Shown here piece after piece: positions 28,900 through 37,186 of a stretch of DNA of 64,000 nucleotides. Within the stretch, counting starts at the first letter, position 1, and every line of letters starts with the position of its first letter. Location: the NCBI GenBank assembly GCA_023213215.1, contig CP096136.1, positions 1,054,001 to 1,118,000 of the forward strand. Direction: 5' to 3'. The notes under the pieces were generated by a model. It saw only the letters and a list, made by a program, of their open reading frames with translations. It searched no databases and had not been told where the DNA came from. The position numbers and the translations under genes were made by a program. The stretch is from Flavobacterium sp. JAD_PAG50586_2. Lineage in GTDB: Bacteria > Bacteroidota > Bacteroidia > Flavobacteriales > Flavobacteriaceae.

Positions 28900-29945
28900 G
28901 ATTTGGCTACAATTTCATTAGCAAGCTTTTCATCTTCTTTCGCATCTGATTCGCCTTCATCACCTTCGTATTGGGTTTTTTCGGTTCGTGCGTCATAGCC
29001 TATTTCGCGTAAGTATCTGGAAAAAATATCGCTGTAACCATGAGTGCAGATTATTTTTTCGGCACCTGTTTGTTTAATACTGTCTAACAAAGAATACCAA
29101 TCGCAATGGTCGCTCAACACAAATCCTTTGTCAATCGCACGACGCCTTCTGGCACCCCGAAATGCCATCCAGCCGCTTGCTGAACCGGTTACAAAAGGAG
29201 TCATTTTACGAATCCAGGTACTTCCGTGTGCGCTTGGCGGAGCCAGGACAATATTTCCTAGTAAATCTTCCTTTTTCGTTTCTCGGGTTACTAAAGTGGT
29301 TGGTGGTAAATCTATCATCGGGCGTAAGACATTGGTCATATTTTCAATCGCTCCGTGCGTGTAGATTGTTCCAATATGGGTATCCAAATATTTTAAAAGC
29401 CGTTGTGCTTTCCCTAAAGAATATCCAAATAAAATAGACGTTTTACCTTCAGCTTTGTTTTCTGCCCACCAATTATTTATATCCGCCATAACTTCGGCTT
29501 GTGGTGTCCATTTAAAGGCAGGCAACCCAAAAGTGTTTTCGGTAATGAAAGTATGGCATTTTACCACTTCATACGGAACAGAAATACCATCATCTTCGGT
29601 TTTATAATCGCCGGTAAAAACCCAGACTTCGCCTAAGTGCTCTACTCTAATCTGAGCACTTCCAAAAATATGCCCTGCGGGATGGAGTGAGAATTTTACA
29701 TTATTGATAACAAATGTTTCATTCCAGTCTTTTCCGGTAACATTAATCTCGCCAAGCCTGTGACGGATGATTGGAACATTGGTGTGGTGTGTGATATAAT
29801 TTTGGTGCCCCCAACGCGAATGATCTGCGTGGCCATGGGTAATTATTGCATTTTTCACTGGCCGCCATGGATCTAAATAAACATCTGCCTGTTGGCAGTA
29901 GATTCCCTTGTCGTTAAAAGCCAGTAAAGGAGTTTTACTCATCAT
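28896..29945 (-). CDS. Ligase-associated DNA damage response exonuclease (MBL fold)
   Basis: A 349-residue metallo-beta-lactamase/beta-CASP-like nuclease. The zinc motif is THGHADHSRWGH (HxHxDH), followed by HPAGHIFGSAQI and VFTGDYKTEDDG; the C-terminal CTHGYSDIFSRYL closes the metal site. It belongs to the four-gene set exonuclease, ligase, helicase, PdeM, here in the order Exo-Lig-(array)-Lhr-PdeM on the minus strand. It is first in the operon and overlaps the ligase start. A good start is ATG at 29945 or the next codon pair (MM). The likely role is end processing before ligation. Confidence 0.93.
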   Translation of the reverse strand: MMSKTPLLAFNDKGIYCQQADVYLDPWRPVKNAIITHGHADHSRWGHQNYITHHTNVPIIRHRLGEINVTGKDWNETFVINNVKFSLHPAGHIFGSAQIRVEHLGEVWVFTGDYKTEDDGISVPYEVVKCHTFITENTFGLPAFKWTPQAEVMADINNWWAENKAEGKTSILFGYSLGKAQRLLKYLDTHIGTIYTHGAIENMTNVLRPMIDLPPTTLVTRETKKEDLLGNIVLAPPSAHGSTWIRKMTPFVTGSASGWMAFRGARRRRAIDKGFVLSDHCDWYSLLDSIKQTGAEKIICTHGYSDIFSRYLREIGYDARTEKTQYEGDEGESDAKEDEKLANEIVAKS

Positions 29946-29965
29946 TTATATTGTCTTTGGTATTC

Positions 29966-30000
29966 GTGACCCGAGCCATTTTGGCGAACGGATGAAATAA
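29966..30000 (+). promoter_or_regulatory. Hairpin leader element, orphan copy D
   Basis: The sequence GTGACCCGAGCC-ATTTT-GGCGAAC then GGATGAAATAA matches leader copy A, but with the stem bases swapped (GCC / GGC in place of GGC / GCC), keeping the pairing. A box TGTCTTTG, close to TAnnTTTG, lies just upstream at 29952. It points away from the exonuclease gene and towards pruA, 255 bp away, with no gene directly following. With the gap 29946-30254 it is the only structure besides copy C. Confidence 0.4.
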
Positions 30001-30202
30001 TCTTCGATTTCATAAGAATGGGATTAGCAATTTCAAATTTAATTCTAAACTAGCATTTTTGTTTATATTATATTTCAATTAGTTTATCAAATTGCTACTT
30101 TTTTATGATAGTCTTTAGAGATATTCAAATCATCCTTTGTACTTTTGTATTCCAAATTGAATAATCCTCAAAAAAGGAATTTTCTAAATTAATATAATCG
30201 TC

Positions 30203-30246
30203 TAATTTTCACTCGAGGCAATAGCCGAACTGAGCGAAGCTAAATT
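30203..30246 (+). promoter_or_regulatory. Promoter box and hairpin leader element, copy C (pruA)
   Basis: TAATTTTC at 30203-30210 is a possible -7 box. The element ACTCGAG, GGC-AATA-GCC hairpin, then CGAACTGAGCGAAGCTAAATTA runs to 30246, and pruA starts at 30255. Sequence matches copy B most closely after the stem. Confidence 0.5.
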
Positions 30247-30254
30247 AAAATGAT

Positions 30255-31883
30255 ATGCCAAAAGGTTTTTTTCATGTACCGAAAGCGGTAAATGAACCCG
30301 TAAAATCATACGCTCCTAATTCTCCTGAAAAAACAGCAGTTTTAGCCGCTTATACAAAAATGTGGAACGAGACCATTGATGTTCCAAACTATATCGGAAG
30401 CGAAGAAATCCGCACCGGAAACACCAAAAACATGTCGGCTCCCCATGACCATCAGCACATTGTTGGAACCTATCATCTGGCAGAAAAGAAACATATCGAT
30501 CAGGCCATTGATGCTGCGTTGGAAGCCAGAAAAAAATGGGCTAACATGGCTTGGGAACAACGTGCCGCTATCTTTTTAAAGGCTGCCGAATTGATTGCAG
30601 GACCTTATCGTGCGAGAATAAATGCTGCAACCATGATTGCTCAGTCAAAAACTATTTACCAGGCTGAAATTGATGCGTCTTGTGAGTTGATTGACTTTTT
30701 GCGTTACAACGTAGAATTCATGACACAGATATACAACGACCAGCCAAAATCGATTTCTGATGTTTGGAACAGAGTTGAGTACCGTCCATTGGAAGGATTT
30801 GTTTATGCTATTACTCCGTTCAACTTTACTGCTATCGCTGCTAATCTTCCTGCAAGTGCCGCTTTGATGGGAAATACTGTTGTTTGGAAACCAAGTGACA
30901 GCCAGGTGTTTTCTGCAAAAATCATTATCGATGTTTTCAAGGAAGCTGGTGTTCCTGATGGTGTTATCAACGTAGTTTTTGGAGATCCTGTGATGATTAC
31001 CGATACCATTTTAAAACATCCTGATTTTGCCGGAGTGCATTATACAGGTTCGACATTTGTATTCAAGGAAATTTGGAAAAAGATTGGAGAGAATATCCAT
31101 ACTTATAAAACTTACCCGCGAATTGTTGGGGAAACTGGCGGAAAGGATTTTGTTTTGGCGCATCCTAGTGCGAATGTAAAACAAGTCGTTACCGGAATTA
31201 CTCGTGGTGCTTTCGAATTCCAAGGGCAGAAATGTTCGGCTGCTTCGAGAGGTTATATTCCACAAAGTTTGTGGCCAGCTGTTAAAGAACAATTGATTTC
31301 GGATGTAAAATCCATGAAAATGGGATCACCGGAATATTTTGAGAACTTCATTACTGCGGTAATCCATGAAGGTTCGTTTGATAAATTGGCAAAAGCAATT
31401 GATCAGGCTAAAGCCGATAAGGATGCTGAAATCATTGTTGGAGGAAACTACGATAAATCAAAAGGATATTTCATTGAACCAACTGTTATTGTTACGACAA
31501 ATCCTAAATACGCAACCATGGAAACCGAGCTTTTCGGACCAGTGATGACTATTTATGTTTATGAAGACAAGAAATGGGCAGAAACATTGGAATTGGTTGA
31601 CGGCACCTCAGAATATGCTTTGACCGGAGCGATTTTCAGCCAGGACCGATATGCGATAGAAGAAGCAACTTTAGCCTTGCAAAACAGTGCTGGTAACTTT
31701 TACATTAATGACAAGCCTACGGGAGCCGTTGTTGGAATGCAGCCCTTTGGTGGCGCAAGAGCTTCGGGAACGAATGACAAAGCGGGTTCGATGCAGAATT
31801 TATTGCGTTGGGTTTCGCCAAGAACCATTAAGGAAACTTTTGTAACTCCGGAAGACTATCGTTATCCGTTTTTAGGAGAATAA
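30255..31883 (+). CDS. pruA: L-glutamate gamma-semialdehyde dehydrogenase
   Basis: A 542-residue NAD-dependent aldehyde dehydrogenase of proline catabolism, oxidising glutamate semialdehyde (P5C) to glutamate in the cytosol. The general base is in IVGETGGKDFV, the catalytic Cys in FEFQGQKCSAASRGY, and the nucleotide-binding region near FTAIAANLPASAALMGNTVVWKPSD. The length matches stand-alone PruA (not the PutA fusion). The C-terminal PFGGARASGTNDKAG is typical. It is monocistronic: hairpin leader upstream, strong terminator downstream. Proline dehydrogenase is not in the window. Confidence 0.96.
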   Translation: MPKGFFHVPKAVNEPVKSYAPNSPEKTAVLAAYTKMWNETIDVPNYIGSEEIRTGNTKNMSAPHDHQHIVGTYHLAEKKHIDQAIDAALEARKKWANMAWEQRAAIFLKAAELIAGPYRARINAATMIAQSKTIYQAEIDASCELIDFLRYNVEFMTQIYNDQPKSISDVWNRVEYRPLEGFVYAITPFNFTAIAANLPASAALMGNTVVWKPSDSQVFSAKIIIDVFKEAGVPDGVINVVFGDPVMITDTILKHPDFAGVHYTGSTFVFKEIWKKIGENIHTYKTYPRIVGETGGKDFVLAHPSANVKQVVTGITRGAFEFQGQKCSAASRGYIPQSLWPAVKEQLISDVKSMKMGSPEYFENFITAVIHEGSFDKLAKAIDQAKADKDAEIIVGGNYDKSKGYFIEPTVIVTTNPKYATMETELFGPVMTIYVYEDKKWAETLELVDGTSEYALTGAIFSQDRYAIEEATLALQNSAGNFYINDKPTGAVVGMQPFGGARASGTNDKAGSMQNLLRWVSPRTIKETFVTPEDYRYPFLGE

Positions 31884-31902
31884 AAATTATATATCAATAA
31901 AA

Positions 31903-31938
31903 AAACCGTCTAGTTATAAGAACAAGACGGTTTTTTTT
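31903..31938. terminator. Bidirectional terminator between pruA and the GHMP kinase gene
   Basis: Stem AACCGTCT / AGACGGTT with a 13-nt loop, flanked by A7 on the left and T8 on the right, so both strands get a U tract. The right arm runs up to the stop codon of the converging kinase gene. Confidence 0.88.
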
Positions 31939-32851
31939 ATAATATCATTTCACTGTATGGAATCACAACCTCAAAACCCTTCTTTTTAAAATAATCTGTT
32001 GGATTTTCTTTTGAAATACTCATTATAAAGTCACCGCCCCATGCGCCTAGGCTTTTTATCACACCATCGAAATCGGGAAATAAGGCTTCCTTAACTGTAG
32101 TGACTTCAAGGATATTGCTCATTTCTATTTCGTGGTCGTGTAATGCAATAGCGAACTCCTTTGCAGTTGTTGATTTTATGACTCTTTCTGTAATGGCATC
32201 GATTATAGGAATACGTTTTTCCGTGCTTCCTTCCTTTCCGTAATAAGCCGCTATTGATGCTTTGCTGCTTTGCTTTTTATTGAGGTAGATGAAAAATATT
32301 TTATCTGTAAAATCGGGTTGGAAGTTAACCGTTTTTATAACGGGTTTATCATTTAGAATTTGATATAAAATGGGCATGTTTTTTTGAGCGCAGGCAATGT
32401 CGTAACCGCTGCCGCCAAAACTTGATTTCAACAATTCAAATGCATCAATCTGCAGCCATTGTGCAATATTGTTAATCAAAGTTGATGATGTGCCTAAACC
32501 CCATGATTTCGGAAAAGTCAATTCAGTCCTGATATTGTACCCTTTTGAAGAATCGATAAAGCCGGGATTCATCAGCCAGGCTTCGTGCAGGATTTCGATT
32601 AGGGTATTTTTTATATTCTTCGCATCATCGAAGCGTTCTTTTCGGGTAATTGACGAAAACGGAATCCTGTCTTCAAACCAAATGCTGCCATCACTATCAA
32701 AACTTTTCCAGTCTATGACATTACTGTTTCCCTCTTCGATGATTAGATTCTGTCCAAACTTGGTAGGCAACGCAAATGCTTTGGCGCCATCAAGCACCAA
32801 ATATTCACCTGTGATCAGCAGTTTTCCGTTGCTGTAGAAAGTTTTGCTCAA
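31937..32851 (-). CDS. GYDIA-family GHMP kinase
   Basis: A 304-residue small-molecule kinase of the GHMP superfamily. The ATP-binding motif 2 is SWGLGTSSTLINNIAQW (GLGSSA-like) and the diagnostic GSGYDIACA replaces the usual Gly-rich motif of mevalonate kinases. It starts with YSNGKLLITGEYLVLDGAKAFALPT, the typical N-terminal GHMP strand. It lies 2 bp behind the HMG-CoA reductase gene on the same strand, so it is likely to phosphorylate a mevalonate-pathway intermediate. Which of mevalonate, phosphomevalonate or diphosphomevalonate it uses cannot be decided. Confidence 0.9.
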   Translation of the reverse strand: MSKTFYSNGKLLITGEYLVLDGAKAFALPTKFGQNLIIEEGNSNVIDWKSFDSDGSIWFEDRIPFSSITRKERFDDAKNIKNTLIEILHEAWLMNPGFIDSSKGYNIRTELTFPKSWGLGTSSTLINNIAQWLQIDAFELLKSSFGGSGYDIACAQKNMPILYQILNDKPVIKTVNFQPDFTDKIFFIYLNKKQSSKASIAAYYGKEGSTEKRIPIIDAITERVIKSTTAKEFAIALHDHEIEMSNILEVTTVKEALFPDFDGVIKSLGAWGGDFIMSISKENPTDYFKKKGFEVVIPYSEMIL

Positions 32852-32853
32852 GA

Positions 32854-34170
32854 CTATTTTCTTAGGTTTTCTATAAAAGATACTACTGCCGAATGTGAAA
32901 TGGTGTTATTATCGAAATGCGTTTTAATCATTTTTCGTTCTTCGGGCGTTGTCTGGAATTGGTTTAGGATATTGTTGATGTGCATTTTCATATGCCCTTC
33001 CTGGATTCCGGTTGTCGTTAGCGAACGTAATGCTGCGAAGTTTTGTGCCAAACCTACAACGGCGACAATCTGCATTAATTCGGAAGCCGATGGTTTTCCT
33101 AAAATCTCCAAAGCCATTTTTACCAACGGGTGTAAGGATGTAAGACCTCCGACAGTTCCAAGTGCTAACGGGATTTCCATCCAAAAAGTAAATATTCCGT
33201 TTTCGATTTTAGCATGAGACAGGCTTGAGTATTGACCAATTCGGGAAGCATAGGCATGCACTCCGGCTTCGACCGCACGAAAATCATTTCCCGTTGCCAA
33301 AACTACCGAATCCACTCCATTCATTATTCCTTTATTATGCGTCACTGCACGATAAGGCTCTACCTCGGCAATTCGCACAGCCTGTATTAATTTCTCTGCA
33401 AATTCCTGTGGGTTTTCTATTTTCTTTTCGGCTAATTCTTCTACTTTACAGGAAACTTCTGCACGCACAATGCAATTCGGCACATAATTCGAGAGTATGC
33501 TCATCACGACAGTTATATCATTTTCTACGTCATTAAAATCGGCGTAATCCTGAGCTTGTTCCTTTAAGGTTTTTGCCAATTGCTCCAAACACGAATTGAT
33601 GAAGTTGGCACCCATGCTGTCTTTTGTTTCAAAAGTAGCATGCAGCTGAAAATAGTGTTCGAGTTCGTTGGTTTTGTTCCGAAGTTCCAAAGAAGTAATT
33701 CCACCGCCACGCTTTTGCATATTGGCTGTAATGCTTTCTGTTGATGCAATCAGGTTTGATTTTACTGCTTTGAAGAATTCTTCCAATAGGTCGTGGTTTC
33801 CTTTGAAAAGAAAATGTACCTGACCAATTTTTTCGGTATTCAATACCGTTGCCTTAAATCCGCCTCTGGTACTCCAGAACTTTGCCGATTTTGCAGCTGC
33901 GGCCACAACCGAACTTTCTTCAATAACCATTGGAACAGAATAATACTTTCCGTTGATTAGGAAATTGGGGGCAATCCCCATTGGAAGATAGAAATTGGAA
34001 ATGGTGTTTTCTATAAACTCGTCGTGCAGCTGCTGAAGTTTGGCGTCACTACTCCAATATTGTTTGATGGTCGCAACCGCTTCGTCAGGATTGGCGAAAT
34101 ATTCGGTGGCAATCCAATTGATTTTTTCTTCTTTGGTTAGTTTGGAGAAACCTGCAATGGCGTTATTCAT
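32854..34170 (-). CDS. Hydroxymethylglutaryl-CoA reductase, class II type
   Basis: A 438-residue class II HMG-CoA reductase interconverting HMG-CoA and mevalonate. Expected catalytic residues are visible: Glu in VIEESSVVAAAAKSAKFW (about residue 84), Lys in HNKGIMNGVD, Asp in LATGNDFRAVE and His in GHMKMHINNI. Databases label this class 'degradative' after the Pseudomonas enzyme, but in Flavobacteriia it serves isoprenoid biosynthesis by the mevalonate route. It leads a two-gene unit with the GYDIA kinase 2 bp downstream and has its own promoter. The N-terminal membrane anchor of class I enzymes is absent. Confidence 0.94.
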   Translation of the reverse strand: MNNAIAGFSKLTKEEKINWIATEYFANPDEAVATIKQYWSSDAKLQQLHDEFIENTISNFYLPMGIAPNFLINGKYYSVPMVIEESSVVAAAAKSAKFWSTRGGFKATVLNTEKIGQVHFLFKGNHDLLEEFFKAVKSNLIASTESITANMQKRGGGITSLELRNKTNELEHYFQLHATFETKDSMGANFINSCLEQLAKTLKEQAQDYADFNDVENDITVVMSILSNYVPNCIVRAEVSCKVEELAEKKIENPQEFAEKLIQAVRIAEVEPYRAVTHNKGIMNGVDSVVLATGNDFRAVEAGVHAYASRIGQYSSLSHAKIENGIFTFWMEIPLALGTVGGLTSLHPLVKMALEILGKPSASELMQIVAVVGLAQNFAALRSLTTTGIQEGHMKMHINNILNQFQTTPEERKMIKTHFDNNTISHSAVVSFIENLRK

Positions 34171-34205
34171 TTTTTGTGTAGTTTGTAGCTATCAATTTAT
34201 TTCTA

Positions 34206-34239
34206 CAAATATAATCTATAACTAAGGTTCTCGATACAA
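34206..34239 (-). promoter_or_regulatory. Promoter of the HMG-CoA reductase-kinase unit
   Basis: On the minus strand TTG (complement of 34237-34239) precedes TATATTTG (complement of 34206-34213) by 23 nt, with the start codon 36 nt further on. Confidence 0.5.
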
Positions 34240-34272
34240 TTTTTATGCTGTAATCACTCGAACTGAATTTTC

Positions 34273-37065
34273 CTATTTTGTAGGGATTAGCGGTTTTGTA
34301 GTTTCCGCAGGAGCCTGACTCTCATAATCGGTTTCCTTTAAATCTTCGGACTGTCTTCCGAGACTCACTTTTGGGTTGTCTTTTGTTCCTGTAATCTTCA
34401 TCGGGATTCCGATAATCCCAAAAGGCGGTAATCCTAATCGCATTTTAATATTCAATGCACCATCAAAACTGGTTTGTCCTTCAATCCTTGGACGGAATCC
34501 GGCGACTTTGAATTTAAACCTTTCGATAGTTATGATATTGTTTTTGATTTTGGTTTTGATATCCACTTTGGTTACATCGGGATTTTTGATGGCATCCCTT
34601 CCTGTTTTCTGGCTTACGGCCCCAAACATTTTAAAGCCTTTCATCTTGACATTCTTAACCGAAAGCACTCCACCACCAACTATGGATGGATAGATCGGTT
34701 GCATATTCGCATCTAACTTTCCGGCAACTTTGTAGTCTAGCGAAATGATTCCTTCAGCATTCTCTGCAGCAGAAGCCATTTCACGGAACATTTTTACTTC
34801 GTTGTATGCGCGTTTTACATCAAAATTTTTGGCTAAAACCTTGAAATCGAAAGCTGCTTTTTGTGGGGTTTCATTTTGGTAGGTAATGTCCATTTTTACA
34901 TTGCTTCCAATGATATCGAAACTGTTGTTTTTCATTACCAGTTTTCCGTTACTGATGAGCATATTTCCGATTACTTTCTCTAAAGCCAGTTCCTGGAAAT
35001 TTACCTTATTCGCGGTAGCATCAAATTGGATGTCAAAATTTGGCGGAATCACAACAACTCCGGAAGCAGCAGGAGCAGCGACAGGTTTATTATCAATTTG
35101 TTTTGTTTCAGATGTCTTATCTGCATTGATGTTCGACATAAATTCATCGACATTGATATAATCAGACTTAAGCGTGAAATTTCCTTTTAAAACGGCTTTA
35201 TCCGTCAAGGCAAAATCAATTACATTCTGCAGGTAGCCCGACATCTTGAAATCGGATTTTCCATAACTTGCCGAGAAGAAATGGAAATTCATTTTGTCCT
35301 GATTGAAGATAAATGTTCCCTGATTTATTATAAATGGTTTTGGCAGATATTCGGATGTAGTTTTGATATTGCGTAATCGAAGTGTTCCGCTGTTATCGAG
35401 GTTTTTATAATTGCCTTTCATTGCGTCATCCTGAGACCCTTTGAACGCTACATCTGCAAAAATATAACCTTGTAAATCCAGGCCTTTTCGGGAGAAAACC
35501 TTGTAGATCCGATCCAAATTCAGTTCTCCTTTAGCCCTGATGTCATATTTTATATTTTCGAAATTATCCAATCTTGCTTTAACGTAAATTGGTTTTTCTT
35601 CAAACAAAAAAGACGCGTTGTGGATGTTGACTTTTAAATCCTTAACCGTTCCTGCTTTATCTGAAACAGTTGCGAGGACATTGATGTTTTTTATTGGATT
35701 GGGATAATAAATGCTCTTAACATAACCTGTAATCAATGAGATTTTACCATTAGTTACCGGAATCCTGCTGTTCTTTTTATCATAAATTCCTTCAGATCTT
35801 ATGTCCATATTAAGCACGCCACGAAAATCCATATTTTGCAATCCGAGCGCTTTATCCATTTTTGCCAAATCAATTTTGGACTGAATCCTGGCTGATATTT
35901 TTGGTTTTGATAAGCCTACAGTTTTTACAATTGCCTTGAAATAATCCTTATCAACATTGAAGAAAATCGAATCTAGATTAATCTGCAGTTTTTCAGTATC
36001 GAGCGAAGGTAGTTTAGTATCGAAATTTAAAAAGATGTTCGATGCCGGAAAAGAGGCCTCATTGTAATTAATGAATCCATCGCGAATTTTCATGTTGAAA
36101 GCCAGATCAGGTTTTTGATTTTTGGAGGCTATGTATTTTCCTTTTAGTGTTAAGAGCAAATCGGTGCTCCCCTTTACTTTGGTTTTATCGAGCCATTTCA
36201 CATAATGTGGCGGCATGGCTGTGAAGAAATCTTTTAGCTTGCTGTCTTCCGATTTGATATTGAAATCCATATCATAACCATTGCTCAGGAAATCGAATTT
36301 ACCTTTGAATTCTACAGGAAGCTTATTGATTTTTAGATTATTCTGTTCAAAAACAAATGCCAGGGAGTTTGTGTTGATTTTGGTAATCAGGTCAGCATTT
36401 ACTTTTTTGTTTTTCAGGTATTGTTCGCCATCATAGGTAAAATCGAAATCTTCGATATCAGCTTCAGTGTATAAATCGAAAATGGCCTTGTCCAAATCTC
36501 CGTTTCCGACATAATTAAAACCATTGGCGTCAATCAGTATTTTAGTCGATTTGTCATCATAAATAATATGACTGTTCTCGATGGCAATTTTTTCCAGTTT
36601 TAAGGAGGAAGTGTTTGGATCTTCCTTTTTAGGCGTTTCGTCCTCAGAAATGTATACGTTATAATTAGCTTCCCCTTTTGCATTGACTTTAACATTTATC
36701 AATGCTTTTGAAACATAAATCTTATCGATGTTTACCTTTTTGTCAAACAGCAGTGACCTAACATTGATCCCGAAAGCTACTTCATTTGCAGAAAGTAAAG
36801 TTTCATTTTGATAGGGTGCAGAACCTTTTACTGAGAAATCGGTAAGCGTTAATGTTAATGACGGGAAGTGATTGAAGAAAGAAAGATTTGCTTCCTTAAA
36901 ATTCAATTCTCCGTTTAGTTTGTTATTGGCAAATGATTTTACTTCTTCGGCAATTTTACCCGGGAATAGAATTGGGATCAAAAACATCAATAATAAGATG
37001 GAACCAATCGTAATACCCGTGATTTTAAGGATTTTAAAAACAATCGATTTTTTTGGTTTTTTCAT
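34273..37065 (-). CDS. AsmA-family envelope protein
   Basis: A protein of about 930 residues with one N-terminal membrane helix (ILKITGITIGSILLLMFLIPILF) and a long periplasmic repeat-beta region of the AsmA family, ending with the AsmA-like C-terminal domain (NPDVTKVDIKTKIKNNIITIERF... GTKDNPKVSLGR). AsmA proteins form bridge-like grooves thought to move phospholipid between the two membranes. The frame is open to 37089 (MNKYYFCP), but 37065 (MKKPKKSIVFKILK) is preferred: a basic start directly before the helix, and a TATTTTTG-like -7 box on the minus strand at 37070-37078 lies just upstream, so the mRNA may be nearly leaderless. Confidence 0.88.
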   Translation of the reverse strand: MKKPKKSIVFKILKITGITIGSILLLMFLIPILFPGKIAEEVKSFANNKLNGELNFKEANLSFFNHFPSLTLTLTDFSVKGSAPYQNETLLSANEVAFGINVRSLLFDKKVNIDKIYVSKALINVKVNAKGEANYNVYISEDETPKKEDPNTSSLKLEKIAIENSHIIYDDKSTKILIDANGFNYVGNGDLDKAIFDLYTEADIEDFDFTYDGEQYLKNKKVNADLITKINTNSLAFVFEQNNLKINKLPVEFKGKFDFLSNGYDMDFNIKSEDSKLKDFFTAMPPHYVKWLDKTKVKGSTDLLLTLKGKYIASKNQKPDLAFNMKIRDGFINYNEASFPASNIFLNFDTKLPSLDTEKLQINLDSIFFNVDKDYFKAIVKTVGLSKPKISARIQSKIDLAKMDKALGLQNMDFRGVLNMDIRSEGIYDKKNSRIPVTNGKISLITGYVKSIYYPNPIKNINVLATVSDKAGTVKDLKVNIHNASFLFEEKPIYVKARLDNFENIKYDIRAKGELNLDRIYKVFSRKGLDLQGYIFADVAFKGSQDDAMKGNYKNLDNSGTLRLRNIKTTSEYLPKPFIINQGTFIFNQDKMNFHFFSASYGKSDFKMSGYLQNVIDFALTDKAVLKGNFTLKSDYINVDEFMSNINADKTSETKQIDNKPVAAPAASGVVVIPPNFDIQFDATANKVNFQELALEKVIGNMLISNGKLVMKNNSFDIIGSNVKMDITYQNETPQKAAFDFKVLAKNFDVKRAYNEVKMFREMASAAENAEGIISLDYKVAGKLDANMQPIYPSIVGGGVLSVKNVKMKGFKMFGAVSQKTGRDAIKNPDVTKVDIKTKIKNNIITIERFKFKVAGFRPRIEGQTSFDGALNIKMRLGLPPFGIIGIPMKITGTKDNPKVSLGRQSEDLKETDYESQAPAETTKPLIPTK

Positions 37066-37124
37066 AGGACAAAAATAATATTTATTCATTAAAAAAAACT
37101 TATAGGAAGAATTTTATTAAAAAA

Positions 37125-37157
37125 TGAAAAAGCCACATTCCTAAAAACGTGGCTTTA
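37125..37157 (-). terminator. Terminator after the T9SS alpha-amylase gene
   Basis: On the minus strand AAAGCCAC and GTGGCTTT form an 8-bp stem with a 12-nt loop, followed by a T-rich run. It lies 30 bp beyond the amylase stop. Confidence 0.78.
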
Positions 37158-37186
37158 ACAAACTAATTATATAAAACTAACTTAAC

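Noticed and set aside
23757..29945. New defence system
   Set aside because: The four genes are the known ligase-associated DNA damage response set; only the tandem array within it is unusual.
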